A DNA stretch of 64,000 bases, from positions 5,636,385 to 5,700,384 of the forward strand of contig NW_021167079.1 of NCBI RefSeq assembly GCF_003711515.1. The letters are read 5' to 3'. Shown here in pieces: positions 45,893 through 57,813 of this stretch. Each line of letters opens with the position of its first letter. Positions within the stretch are counted from its first letter, which is position 1. Both the position numbers and the translations under genes were made by a program. A model generated the notes under the pieces. It was not told the DNA's origin. It did not search any database and was given only the letters and a program-made list of their open reading frames with translations. The DNA comes from Sodiomyces alkalinus F11. Taxonomy: Eukaryota; Ascomycota; Sordariomycetes; Glomerellales; Plectosphaerellaceae.

Positions 45893-47574
45893 TGCTGGTG
45901 AAGAAGACACAAGTCGGTGCGAGACGAAACAGCACGTCCGTACACAAATACTGGAGCATCCAGTTAGGCTGGGAGATCGGGTGGTATTGGGTTGTGGTGG
46001 AAGGTCTGGGATGCAATAAGTTGAGAATGCTAGGAACATGGAGTGAGAGAAGGAAAAAAGATGGGGGTAGAGACGTGAATGACACAAGTGAGGTGAGGTG
46101 ACGGATTTTAGAGGGGAGCTGCAGGACGGGACTATCCTGATGGTCCGTACCTTTTCGTCCCAAGTGCGTACGGGGTAGGAAGTAATTTGGGGGCAGTTGG
46201 GAAGTACAACGTACGAAGTACTCGTACCTTATGTAGAGGAAAGCGTTAGTACCTTACTTATCGCAGGAGGTCCGCCCCTATGTTGCAAGAGTTGGAGAGC
46301 TTAAGAGCTCTGACAGATGGGTTAGTAGGGGGGCGAAATGGGTCCCGAATTGGCACCGAAGGAATGAGCAGCGATGCAAGCCCAACCAGTCTTGTAGTCT
46401 TGTTGGAAAGGAAAAAAAAGGGATGATATCATTGGTTAGAAGAAGAAGAAAAGAAGAAGAAAAGAGGAAGAGGGCTTTTGGTTGGGGGGGAGAGGAAGGA
46501 GGTACCCAGACACATGTACCTCGTACCTTACCTTATGTCCTAGGAAATGATACGGCGGTACGGAGTACAGAGATCTTGACACGATGCAGCACCTATTACC
46601 AGGCAAGCACGAAGTACGGAGTACGAGCATATCCGTACGAAGTACATACACTACCTTATGCTCCCGTCACTAAAGAAAGGATGGTTTGCCAAGACCGGGG
46701 GCCGCGCAACTCCATTTCGGTGTCGCGCTAGTGCGTCTAAAACGAGAGTTATAGGCTTGCTTGTTAGAGGTGATGATGATGGCACCTCTCTCTCTCTGAC
46801 TGTGATAGCCAAGACATCCGACGTTGGAGGAGAAATCAGCTCAGCACCACCCCTGTCCGAGGTTCATGCCAATGCCAGCAAAGCATTGCATGCCCATTGC
46901 GGGTCGGTGGTTTATCCGTAGGTCCCTTCGTCGAGATAGGGCGCTACCTAGTGAGTTCATTCCCGAGGGTTGCATTCAAGGTGGTCAAGACGGTGCTTGC
47001 CGAGGAACCCTTGTTGACCGCCGTTATTGATATTGTTTAACTTGACACAAAAAAAAAGTTAGTGTATAAAATAAATAAATAAATAATAATAATAAGGTGC
47101 CCCTCTTTCCTATCACGTCTTTCCCACACAATCAGGTAGCGGTACTTTATACGCGGTAGAAAATCTAGTCCCGCATCGCAAGGCCGTGGTAATCATGTCC
47201 TTTACGGTACGATTACCCGCTTATCCCTTTGCGGCAGACGCGGATACGTTGATACCACCACCTCCCGATCTGGACGACGAGATAATCAAAAGGAGGGAGG
47301 GAGGGACGTCATAAGTAGCACCGTAAACCCTCCAAGTCAGGGCAGCTGACAGTGGTCATTCGGCTTTCCGTGTTGCGGGGATTGGACGGTGTGTGACGGG
47401 GCTTGGCAATAAGAAAAGGGAAAAAGCGGAAGGGGAAGGGGGAAAAGAATATATAGACGTGCAGGAGCTAAGTGAATAAATAACAGGGAGTCCGTCAGGT
47501 GGCTGTTTGTTTGTAGGTGAAACCACTGAACGCGCATGGACGCGACAACTCAAACACGACGTTGGGTGCATAAC

Positions 47575-47611
47575 GTAATTACCATAGGTAAGGTACCTAT
47601 GGAGTAATTAC
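47575..47611. repeat. near-perfect inverted repeat, 16-bp arms
   Basis: The left arm GTAATTACCATAGGTA (47575-47590) pairs with the right arm TACCTATGG-AG-TAATTAC (47594-47611) across a 3-base spacer; only a two-base AG insertion breaks the right arm. It combines two recurrent intergenic motifs of this window. Confidence 0.8.
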
Positions 47612-49656
47612 TTCGTACGTTGTACACAACGAAACACCGACTCAAAGGTTGTCAGACTCGAAAGTGACGGTACGTACCTCTTTTGTAAGAGTACCAAAAA
47701 AGAAGAAAAAGAAGAAAAAAGAAGGGGAATAAGCCAGAAGGACCTCGGAACTACAGACGGTGCTCAAGTATAATGGCAAGGACTTCTCTCTGTCAAATCA
47801 GACCAGGAACCATGTCCGACGAAGTACAGGCTGTGACCGCCAGACACCGGACGAATTTTGAGCAACGTCGATGACAGGACCACGGTCTCGACCAGGGTAC
47901 CACAACCGCCTCTCAGGGTCTCGTCATCTGGCCGATAGAGGTCGGCAAGAACATACGACGTTTTAAGAAAATGCAGCTTTGCTGACTTGTTCCGAGGATG
48001 CTGGAGCTTAGTCGGTCAGGCCAGGTGGCAGGAGAACATCCGGCGTCGAGCAGCATGACCAACCTTGGCGTTCCGGATCACCGCATCTGCCGTGTGTATC
48101 GATGGAGATCAAGAGTCAGCGTTCTCCGTGAGGCTCAGTCCTCAGCCACAGGGGAGGACGACGCTACCCCGGACATCAATGCGCTCCTTCTTGAGAACCA
48201 TTCTTGCAAGATTCCCGGTGCTGGCTAACTTGTCAACTCGTAGTCCATGGCTTGACACGGATTTAGCCTCCTAGGAAGGCCTGTCAATACCCCTGGATCC
48301 CGACCTGGGATTGTGTCGTAGTAAGATCCCTACGTTACCTGGAAAAGACGAACAACGGTGAGGAAGCATCGTCAGTGCTACGAAAAGGGGTATAGAAACT
48401 GACGTAACTCTCCAGGCAAATATCAAGGGGATAGCTCTGGTGCTGGACCACAGTTACTCTCTCTTGGCAAACGAGGTGCCACGCCAACGGGGCTCTCAAC
48501 CTCTCGGGCCATCATGCCCTCTGACTTCTGGTCAGGATATGAATCTGCCGTGTGCCTCTGGGATCACAGGCACCACCAGCATTAAGTAGGCAGTCCCACT
48601 TTGAGACTGCGAGAGTGGCCCATTTACTCGTGTGGTGCATCTTCAGGAGCAGTAGTACGGTTGATGCCTGTTGACCACGCCTTGTCAGCCCATACGCCGT
48701 GCTGCCCGTCCCCGACAAAAAAAGAAAAAGAAAAAAGAAAAAAGTCCTTGGAGACAACATCTCTGAAAGCTAGCCGCCTAAGGTGGGGTGCTCTATTGAA
48801 GTCATCCAGTGAGTCCCGTCTGACTTTGATGTGAGGGGCAATCCTTGAGCTCGTTGGGTTTCCCCTGAACACCGGACTTGCCTCCCACTCCAAGCCGGCA
48901 ATCATTAAAGGTAAAGGGGTTCTGTTTGGTATCTCTTCACATTCACAGTCAACAAGTCCCTTTCTGTCAAGACTCTGGTATCCTTTGATATTCCCTTCTT
49001 GGTGCTCCCCCCTTGTCATAAGGAAAGTTAGGATACATATAGTTGGGTTTTGTTTGCATATTCGCACGAAGCCTGTAAGCATAACTTAGGTGCCTATTTG
49101 TCTTGCCTTTATCACAGCAAGCGGAAGGTCATAGAAGAAAAAAGGCAAATCGTATAGCCTGCCTATACGTTTATGTTAGGTGCCTTATACACAGAGCCTT
49201 CGCACCTGACCCTATCACTTCTATATTCACACACAAACAGACCTGATCAATAGGAGAAGCATGAAAAATATTCAGGGTGACTTCCTTGGGGGTTATTGTA
49301 AGGCAAGTACCTAGGTAAGGTAGGTAGTCCCAATCAGGTCTCAACTTCCTCATAACGTAGGATGTTCCTTCCCATTCATCGGCTATGCCATCCATGGTAG
49401 GTGTTCTCAAAACCATTCTACCTCCCTGGTGCCTTCCATAAGGTACCTTAAATACCCACCATATTCGAGACCCATGGGAGACAAATATTACTCTGCAATC
49501 CCCCTCATCTTTCAGATATCCCCTGCGAGAACTTGAGGGCATACCAGCTTCATCAAAGACACGCCTCAAATTCCTCCGGAGGGCTTTGGACTAGGGGCCT
49601 TTGGCCACATTTATCAACCTCTATTTCCATCTATAGAGTCGGCATTGCCCTTGAAA

Positions 49657-50992
49657 ATGACGTTGTTGGCAAGCAGCGGCCAGGACGGCCCCCTGTATGC
49701 GTCATTTGCCCCGGCTTCTGTCTGCTTCTAGGCACTGACCGCATATCTCTAGCTATAAATGCCATGTGGGAGGGGAATGGCAGCCCCTATCAAAGTTCTC
49801 CAACCGATACCGGAAGATGATCCAAAACAAGCGTCATGTTAACCCGGCCAAAACCGGCATGGTTTGTCGCCATCATAGCGGGGAGCCTGTCATGGAGCTT
49901 CACTGCGAGGGCCCATGCAACCAGACTAAGCACCTAGACCAATTCTCCAAGAGAACTCGAGGCGACGGCGTCAATGTAAGTGCTTGCCTCATATCCTCCC
50001 CTCTACAGAAGACGGGGATTATGGGAAACCATCCAGCGTTGATGCTAACCGGTTTAAAGTGGTGCATAGCTTGTCAGAGCTGGGCACTTGCCCAGGAGCC
50101 CGGGACGACCCCCTTTGCCGCCCCCAACCAGCTCCATGACGTCCTGGAGCAGCAGACGGAAATCGATATTGCCTTGCCTCCCGAGGGGCACTTTGGTGCC
50201 TCCGCCTACGACGACGAAGACGACGAAGCGGACGAGCCTCTCGCACCCGTTACTGACCCAGCTCTTTTTGCCGGACCCCTCGATGCCAACTCGTCATCTT
50301 CATCGTTTGTTGCTGCCTCTGAAGCCGCGACTCGAAGCCAAAACCTGCGGCTGCCGCCGCATATTCTGCGCACCCAGTACCCTGGATCCTCTGATAGTTC
50401 TTCGGATGCGTCTTTTCCCCTGTGCCTGGACGACGGTCAGCAAACCGTCCCATCCCATGGGCTTGGCAATATCACCGAGGGCGCCCATAGCATGGCAGCT
50501 TTCCGTCTCGACGAGGAGCGAATCAGCCAGCCTCCCCGCCGCAACCAAGATACACGAGCGGCAGGCAGTGCTCGCCGAGGTGGCCTGTTCCAGAACCATC
50601 CAGGACATCCGTCCGACATCTCCGAAAATTCTTGGTACGGGAAGTCCCTGCGTGTTCATCTGCAGGGCGCAAACGAGGTGCCTAACACTTTGAACGCTGC
50701 GAGGCAGCTCGACGCGCGGAATCGGGGCTCCGGTCGGGGTTCGAGTCGGGGAAGGGCCAGGGCCGGGCTCCCGGCCGCCTCGAATTCCCGGGGACGTCCG
50801 CAAAACGCCAACAATGCCTTTAGTGAAATATCCGAGAACAGCATTCCCGAGTCTATTCGCATCAAGACCAGTCGTGTGCCCCAAGCAAATGCTGGCGGTT
50901 TTAGTCAAGGACAGGTTGGTACCGCTCTGAACTTTCTCTCGTTGCTCAGCGACATTTATTCCCAGGGTCGCAATGTGTTTGCCGATAACTGA
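49657..50992 (+). CDS. Stc1-domain zinc protein
   Basis: Proposed exons 49657-49694, 49753-49975 and 50060-50992 give 397 residues. The short first exon is inferred from donor GTATGC, branch CTGAC and acceptor TCTAG. The domain spans residues 14-95: KCHVGGEWQPLSKFS, VCRHHSGEPVMELHCEGPC, FSKRTR and WCIACQSW, with potential zinc ligands Cys16, Cys51, Cys64, Cys68, Cys89 and Cys92. In fission yeast, Stc1 bridges the Argonaute complex to the Clr4 H3K9 methyltransferase complex; many filamentous-fungal proteins carry the domain with unknown roles. The rest is an acidic, Ser-rich, probably disordered region, then an Arg/Gly-rich stretch (about residues 305-325) that could bind RNA. The second intron (49976-50059) is 84 nt and stop-free, so an unspliced form 28 residues longer is possible. 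Confidence 0.82.
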
Positions 50993-52239
50993 CAAATGCT
51001 TGCCTCTAGCCTCGATTTCTTCACCGTGGTAGTCAGGACCTCGTCACAGCTCCAGCCTCCAGTTCTCGAACCGGAGGCGTTCGATTCGATGCCGATACCG
51101 TCGCCGACGAGGATGAATTCTGAAGTATTCAGGGGGCCATTTTATGTTGACTGGCGATATGTGGGCCGGACTCTCCCCTTTACACTTTGCTACACTTGTA
51201 GGTAGACGGAAATGTAGGCTGAATGGATGAAAGCAGTCCATTCCCACGTAACCTTAAAATACATATGGCTACCTACCTTATTGAGGCGGACTCGTACGTC
51301 CACATCCGATGCATACTCGTTCCCCATCATCACAGAGAACTTGGTGGTAATGGAACTTCTTGACATCTCAATACATGCTCTTACAATTGATGGACCATAT
51401 CAAAATCCATAACACAAGTTGTGGGTATGTCACCCTTCGTCATCCATGTCCTCCCACTCGTCCCTATATATCTTAGCCAACCCCCTCGACACACCATTTC
51501 CGTCCTGGCCTAGGCTTCCACAATCCCGTTGTTCCCCATATCCCTGCTGTGCAGGCCTTCCAAATCGCGCCCGTGATATCTCTTGACCTTCAAACCTGAG
51601 AGTATGCTCCAGCGCCCTCTCCTACCCGAGTGGTAAGATGGCCGACGACATATGAATAATTGTCTTCAACTGCAGTATAAATAGCATCATGCGAGTCCAA
51701 TATCAGTGTCGCCGTAGTCCAGCCCTGCCTCTGTCCCCTAGTACACCGGCAAGAGCTGAGATGGTGCCAGTACAAGTGTAACTTGTGTCTGTGTGGCTTG
51801 TTCGGGCGCGTTCAAGCGCACCTATATTTTGGAGTCGTTTCATCTCCAATTCCGTCCCTTGTTCATCGAACATAACTGTGTCCGCGTGGCACCTGCGTGG
51901 AAAAAAGCTTGTAACCACGTCGATAGAAATTCCACCAGTACGCTCCCGCAGAGACGGGACTGGAGTAGTGCAGCGTATGGCGCGAAAGGAAAAAAAGAAA
52001 AAAAAAAGAAGAAGCATCGGCTACAGTTTCGAACTGTCTGACCGGAAGTAGCCGGCGTCTCCAGCGTCAGTCGATCGGTTGAGGAGGTCCTGTGCATCGC
52101 CTACCTGGCGGCGCTCTGTAACCTCTAGGCTCTTGAGCCTCTTGTGGACTTTGTACTTCCCCAACAGCGTCAGCGTCAATCCTCGGGCGTTGGAGGCGGG
52201 CGTGAGGGAGCCGGCCCCATCCCTCCTGACTGCTGATTG
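50993..52239. other. intergenic, convergent 3' regions
   Basis: No gene recognised between the Stc1-like gene and the kinase gene. A purine run lies at 51988-52012. Confidence 0.65.
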
Positions 52240-53939
52240 CTATTGTAGAGGTTCCGATGATGACGATAGGCGGTTAAGGTGGAGGTATACGTCGGTACCA
52301 TATCTGCAGGGAGAACATTGTAGAGTCAGCGGGAGAGAAATATTAAAGTGAAGTGAAACGTAGTGTAGTGTGTGTAGTGTAGCAAAGACGCACCCTTCCA
52401 TGCTAATAAGCTTAAGGTCGCCGCCAAAGTAGCGAGCATAGAGACGGGAAATGGGGAGACCGTAACCGAAACCGGCCATGGGAGCCTTGAAATCGCTCTT
52501 GTCGAAGTCCGGGTCCAGATTTGGTGTTCGGTCGACGGTAGTGTACATGTAGGTCCAAATCAGGGGAATGGCGCTCCGAGCAATACCGCCGCCCTCGTCG
52601 GAGATCTTGATGGTGATGTCCTCCTTGCCCTCGGCGACGATGACCTTTGTGACGGGGAACTCTTGCTTGTCCTGGCCGTGGGTCTCCACAACGGCGCGGA
52701 GAGAGTTCTTGAGGGTCTCGAAGAGCATGTGGGAGAGGTGGCCCGGGACGTACATAAAGTTGATGTCCGGGTTGCAGACGAGCTGGATCTTGGGGGCCTC
52801 GAAGAGCCCGTAGTGGTCCTCGCAGACGAAGCGGGCGTTCTCGATGGCTTCTTGTGCCAGTTCCTGGATGTTGCATTTGGTGCAGATGATGCCGACGTAG
52901 TTGGGGTCGTGATGGCGGCTTTGTTCGGTCAGGGCAATGTGTTGGCCTATGAGCATGCGGATGCCGATGCGGGACATGTAGAAACGGTCTAGGAAGGCTT
53001 GGATGTTGTGGTCGATCTGCATACGCTGGCGTTTCCGCTTGTACTCCAAGATGCCCTGGGCCATGGTGGTGACGACACCGTCGTGTCTCCTCTTGATAGC
53101 GTGTAGGGTCTTGGCAAATTTCTCATTGTAGAGTCGAAGCTCGGCAGGCCAGTCGCCCGTATCGTCGACCATGGCGAAGTACCTCCTCGCGGCAGCTGCT
53201 GGGCCCTTCTTCACGCCCCATTGGTTCCCGATCCCGATCCCGACTCCGTTGCCGTTGCTGTTGACAAGGCCGTTGCCATGTCCGTTCCCGTTCCCGTTGG
53301 TTTGTGGCAGAGAAGTATACTGGCCTTTCGCGACGCTAGGATTGCGAGTGGTCTCGGAGAGCATGGCGGTGGTCCGGCCGAATTTATTGCCCGGCTTCAT
53401 CAGTCGTTCTCGTACTTCCTTACTCAGCACCGGTCGTGGGAGTGTGGTGAGTTCCTGCACAGCAGAAGTGGGTCAACAAAACCATGTTCTTCAGACGGCC
53501 CTGGCGATACGGAGGTTGATGAGGGAACAGGGTGGTAGACGTACCTCGAACGACTGTGCGTACCAATTCTGCACTCGCTTGACGGATGGCATTTCGTTCA
53601 AGCCATCTGGGAGCTCCTCAAGCTCCTGAACGCGGTGGGCGAGGCGAATGGGGAGCTCCTCGGCGAGGAATTGAGAGGCGCGGAAGAGGGTGCCTGCATG
53701 AACGAGGAGGGAGGCGCGGGCAGTCAGCAAGGCGGAATGATGATAGTACTACAGACAGCGAGACAGGACACCGGGCGAGACATGGAATAGACTTGGGGAG
53801 GATGAGAGGTGGTGGTGGACGAACCAGTTGAGGGCTTCTCGCCAAACTGGACCATCTGGCGCAAGCTGACGCCGGTAGCTGGAAAGCTGGCATAGTGTCT
53901 GATGGTGTCCATCAACCTGTCCGTCCTCTTCCACGACAT
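52240..53939 (-). CDS. mitochondrial pyruvate dehydrogenase kinase (PDK/BCKDK family)
   Basis: Minus-strand exons 53939-53825, 53693-53545, 53454-52394 and 52303-52240 give 462 residues. The N-terminal helical domain shows IRHYASFPATGVSLRQM and GTLFRASQFLAEELPIRLAHR, as in PDKs. The GHKL ATPase domain has the N-box TLKNSLRA (Asn338), the G1 box ISDEGGGI (Asp374) and the G2 box GFGYGLPISRLYARYFGGDL; the last exon supplies YGTDVYLHLNRL. These kinases phosphorylate and inactivate the E1-alpha subunit of pyruvate (or branched-chain ketoacid) dehydrogenase in the matrix; sequence alone does not separate the two. An Asn/Gly repeat insertion (NGNGNGHGNG and following, about residues 140-168) interrupts the N-terminal domain. 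Exon 1 uses a less common GTTCGT donor. Targeting is presumably by the basic N-terminus. Confidence 0.93.
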
Positions 53940-55991
53940 TATGGACAACTCAAGCGACCCGGAGAGGCTGCAGAGCGACGCGTGATCATGTATACAGAGT
54001 ACAGCAAGCTAAGGGACCGGGGAAGGTTTGGGCAATCCGCTGCAAGAAAATGGAATACCGGGCCGCTGAAATCGCCGAGAACGTGAGGGACGCCTTGGAT
54101 GTCCCGATTAGGACGACAGGTGAAGTCGTAGGATCGTAGGTAAGGAAAGGTTGAGTAAAAAGGTAAATACGGTGAGTCACGCCGCGGGATGGAGTCTGGG
54201 AACAGCGAAGATCGTTTACCGAGGCTTTATGACGCAGGTGGGATACTCGAGACGCAGGACGACGGGCACACACGGCGAGGTGACAATGGAAGAGAGGAAG
54301 TGAAGAGACGTAAGAAAATCGAAAGGGGATGCAAAGGAATGAGGTTGAACCATCTCACGGAGGCATTGTCAATTGTATTGTAGAAGAGATCGCGTGCAGA
54401 AACAAATCGAGGTTGAAGAATGAGGTGAGATCAGAAGAAAGGTAGCTCGGGATCTAGGTACGCTAGAGGGAAGAAAACGGGGTGGGGGGGGCAGCACACG
54501 GGCAACATGTGCGTGGAGGTGGGTGGTTCGAATTGGGGTGGGGCGACACCGCGAAAGGGGAACCATATTGATCCGTTGTCGGGTATCTGACGTGACGTTT
54601 TCCGTACATAAATACATGCCGTAAGTACCTTGGCGGGGGGAATCTGGGAATCTCTCACACTCTGCAACTTTTACTGCTTGCAGGAAGGTCACCAGTCTCA
54701 GACATGCAAGTCCCTGGACATTGAACCCCGGACTGGTCGTCAGGTGGCGGTTTCAATAGGGCGATACCTGCATCCCCTGGACATGTTCATCCGCCCGCGT
54801 GATCTCCAACTTTGACTTCTGCGTCTCTTTGCTGCTAATTCGTTACTAGTTCCTCTCGGTCATGGAGATAAAGCCGAGTACCACAGGCCATTCATTTTCT
54901 ACCCTTTCGCCCGAGTTAGGTAGCTACTTAACTAATTCGGTTGAAGTCTCTCTCACACCGAACCAATAACCAACCATCTTCGACAATCTAGCAAGAAGAA
55001 CATTAAGAGAACTAATAAAATCGATTGAGGTTTGTCTTGAGTGATTGACGGAGTTTTCTAAATGTCTGAAAGTCCAAGCCAAATTCCTGTAGATCTTGAT
55101 ATTGCATCCTCAAGATGTCAAGGGGTTGCACGACATATGCTTGGCACCGACCCTCACCGAGCCCGAGAACCGCAGACTCTGAGACGACCCTGCTTCAACG
55201 TAGGTAGCTACGCAGCTGCCACTCCCTTCTGCTCATAGCTATGTAGACCAATTCTGTAAGAATAAAGTGTCTGCAGGGTTTACTTACGGATAGCCTTCAG
55301 TGAACCCTATGTCAACACTAAATTTTCGCCGTTTGGAATAACCGATGATGGTCCGTTATCAGAACCTACCGAGGCTCTCGAAGTAGTACGTAGATGTCCG
55401 TACAGGTACACGTGTACTTCCTCATCGGTTGATAAAAAGCTTGGTTCGTACGAAGTATCCGTAGTTCTAGCTTCGGGTTATCTCAGTTCCGACTAAAACC
55501 TTACATTCAATTCCCCCTCTCTCTATAACCCCCAGCAGCTAAGGCGTAGTTATGGTACTCAGGTCAGTCAGTTTATTAGCATGTGAGGTTATTCAGTTGT
55601 CCGTCCCTACGGAGTACATAGTACATACATACCTAGACGACAAACTGCCACTGCATATTTTCTTCGGGCGCTACGGTGATTAAGGGCCGAGTTAAACCGA
55701 GTCATTCCTCGGGCGTCTTCCCGATTTCCACCCCAGATAGGCCACCCAGAAAACCACTGGTTCAGTCCACAGCTTAGTAATCGTCACTTGCGGTGCTGAG
55801 CTAAGCGACCCATCGCCCGGCCCGTGCCTTCGCTAGCAGAGAGAAGAACCACACCCAGGTCGATCCACACCGACCCGACCACCCAACCAACCAACCACCC
55901 ATTTCCATTTCCTCATGCAGGCAAAAAGCAGCCAGTCCTGTCGCCGACAAAGAGAGGAGGAGGGCCCTCCAACAAGAGAGGGAAAAAGAAA
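53940..55991. promoter_or_regulatory. divergent intergenic region, kinase to coiled-coil gene
   Basis: 2 kb separating two divergent start codons. It contains CGTACGAAGTATCC (about 55446), CTACGGAGTACATAGTACATAC (about 55608) and GTACAGGTACACGTGTACTTCC (about 55400). No gene recognised. A first exon of the downstream gene could lie here, because TCCTCATGCAG at about 55910-55920 looks like an acceptor. Confidence 0.5.
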
Positions 55992-57813
55992 ATGATGCTC
56001 GAGTCCGAGGATGAGCAGGACAAATCTCCCATAAGGGACGAAGTCGCGACGCCTCCGCCGCCTCACCTCTCGTCGCCCTCCATTCCCTCTCCCTTCAATA
56101 TCGGTATCCTTGGGCTCACACCGCTCACTCCCCTCGGCCGCCATGTCGCCTCCTCGCTGGCTAGGAGCCCCGAGAAGCTGCCGGATGTGTGTGACGGAAG
56201 CGGCTTTCACGGTGCCGGAAGTATCATCAACGGTGCATGCAGCAGCAGTTGCCGGAACAGCAAGAGCAGCAAATGCAGCAAAAGCAGCAGCGCGGGCGGC
56301 AGTAGTCTCGGCGACGATGATGAGCTCTCCCGCGGTTCCAGGGAGGCCCTGGCCCAACGACTCACTGAACTCGCTCGACGACTCATCCAGCGAGATGATG
56401 ACGACGGGACTACGGGCCCAGACCAGGTGTCGCTCAACTTTCTCCATGCCAACGCGGATGAAATGGACCGCGTCGTGTCAGGATCCGTGCCAAGACCGAG
56501 ACCGCGCATGAGTGAAAATGGCGCTGGCGCTGGTGGTGTCGGTGTCGGGCGAGGTATGGCCGACCGCGATGCCTGGGGCTCGCCGTCGTCCTCATGGATG
56601 CGTTCACGTTACTCGGACCTCTCCGCGTCGACTAGGCGTGACTCGCCTCCAGAACCTGAAGTCGCAGTAAAGAAACCGGCCGTGGATTCATTTAAGATTG
56701 CTTCCGAAGCCGAGAAACTCAACGGCGAACTCGAGAAACTCATCACCAACCTGAAAGCCAGGCAAGAAGAATCCGAAGTAAGATTATTGCTTTGCACTCC
56801 CCCTTCCCTATTCTGCTCGACAGCCCTCCCCTCTAACCACGGACCGCCAGCACATCCATGAACTCCTCGTGACCCGTGCAGAGCGCGCCGCCCAGCGCAT
56901 CCTGTTCCTCCAATCGCGCGTGCAGGACCTTGAGTCGGAACTGCAAGAGTCAGACGCCGACCTCTCCCACCTCCGCCTGGGCCTCAAGGCGATTGAGGTG
57001 CAACTGCCGCGAGATGCCGTTCTCGCCGACGCCGAGCTGGCCCGGAGTATCGCCAACTGGAAGCAAGACTACGCCGAGCTTCAAAAGAGGCGCGCCTCTC
57101 GCCGCAGCGCCAGGCTTTTGAGCCTCGAGAGCCCGGGTTCCGTGTCCGTCTCCGCCTATGTCTCCGAGTCGGCACTTTCGCCTTACGACCGTGACGACAC
57201 TACCACCACGACTGCAGGCTCTCGCCCAGAGACCCACGGGCTTGCACCCACAGCTTCGGAGTTCATGACGACGCCTCGTAGAAGCTTAGCGGCGGCCTTT
57301 GAGAGCCCCGACGTCGCCGAATCCGCATGGTCAGCCCCACCTCTTCGCGCCGACCGCGCTGAAGGAGCCAAAGGAGTCCGGAGCGCAGCGCCGCCCAAAA
57401 GGAAAAAGAACTTGCTGTCGCACGAGGCGAGACTCCGACGACCCGAAACGCCGAGAGCCAACACCACTGATGCCACCTCTACCAACCCGACCGTCACACC
57501 TTCCACCTACGCAGGAGACACGGACACGGATGCGAGCTTCACAGACTGCGGCGGGGACGAGCTTCGACGTTCCGTCAGCAGGATCTCCCTCTCATCGTCG
57601 ACGACGACCGCGGCATCTTCTGCCAGGGCGCTCCGCAGTATCACCAACTTCCACGGCGCCACCACCCCGAAACAACGAACCCTCGGCTCCCCGCAGCTCG
57701 TCATCCGCCGAGCGTACAGCGAACTCCCCCCATCACGAAACCCGCGACGCCACGTTGATGAAGATCATGACTATCATGACTACCACGACTATGAACGACG
57801 ACTGTATCGATGA
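55992..57813 (+). CDS. coiled-coil, Ser-rich hypothetical protein
   Basis: Exons 55992-56777 and 56851-57813 give 582 residues; the 73-nt intron has donor GTAAGA, branch CTAAC and acceptor GCCAG. I do not recognise the family. The first ~200 residues are Ser/Pro-rich and acidic with a Ser/Cys/Lys low-complexity run, then a helical LAQRLTELARRLIQRDDD segment. A long coiled coil spans the intron: SEAEKLNGELEKLI before it, and ERAAQRILFLQSRVQDLESE to SDADLSHLRLGLKAIEVQL after it. The C-terminus is basic and disordered, ending in His/Asp/Tyr repeats (HDYHDYHDY). The in-frame sequence from about 55921 to 55991 (Lys/Arg-rich) also looks coding, so the true start may be upstream through another exon. 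A cytoskeletal or scaffold role is possible but not shown. Confidence 0.68.

Larger units (their letters stand above)
44526..49656. other. 5.1-kb gene-free region with assembly gap, between kinase and Stc1-like gene
   Basis: The two flanking genes diverge from it. It holds the gap, a GGA repeat, an (A/T)-rich (AAAT/AAT)n run at 47068-47095, a near-perfect inverted repeat (47575-47611), and many CGTACGAAGTAC, GGAGTAC and AGGTACCT motifs (46200-46660, 47600, 49310, 49440). Coding content inside the gap cannot be judged. Confidence 0.6.

Noticed and set aside
44922..46163. Open frames that span the N run
   Set aside because: They exist only because N carries no stop codons.
48624..49082. 152-codon minus-strand frame with an ATG
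   Set aside because: Composition and lack of conserved blocks look like chance; part of it is translation of a purine-rich simple stretch.
49171..49569. 132-codon minus-strand frame near the Stc1-like gene
   Set aside because: No ATG at its start, no recognisable domain, and it contains the dispersed AGGTACC motifs typical of intergenic DNA here.
54701..54740. tRNA-like T-loop on the minus strand (GGGTTCAATG)
   Set aside because: The T-stem does not pair and no acceptor stem or anticodon arm is present. Other B-box-like sites in the window failed the same test.
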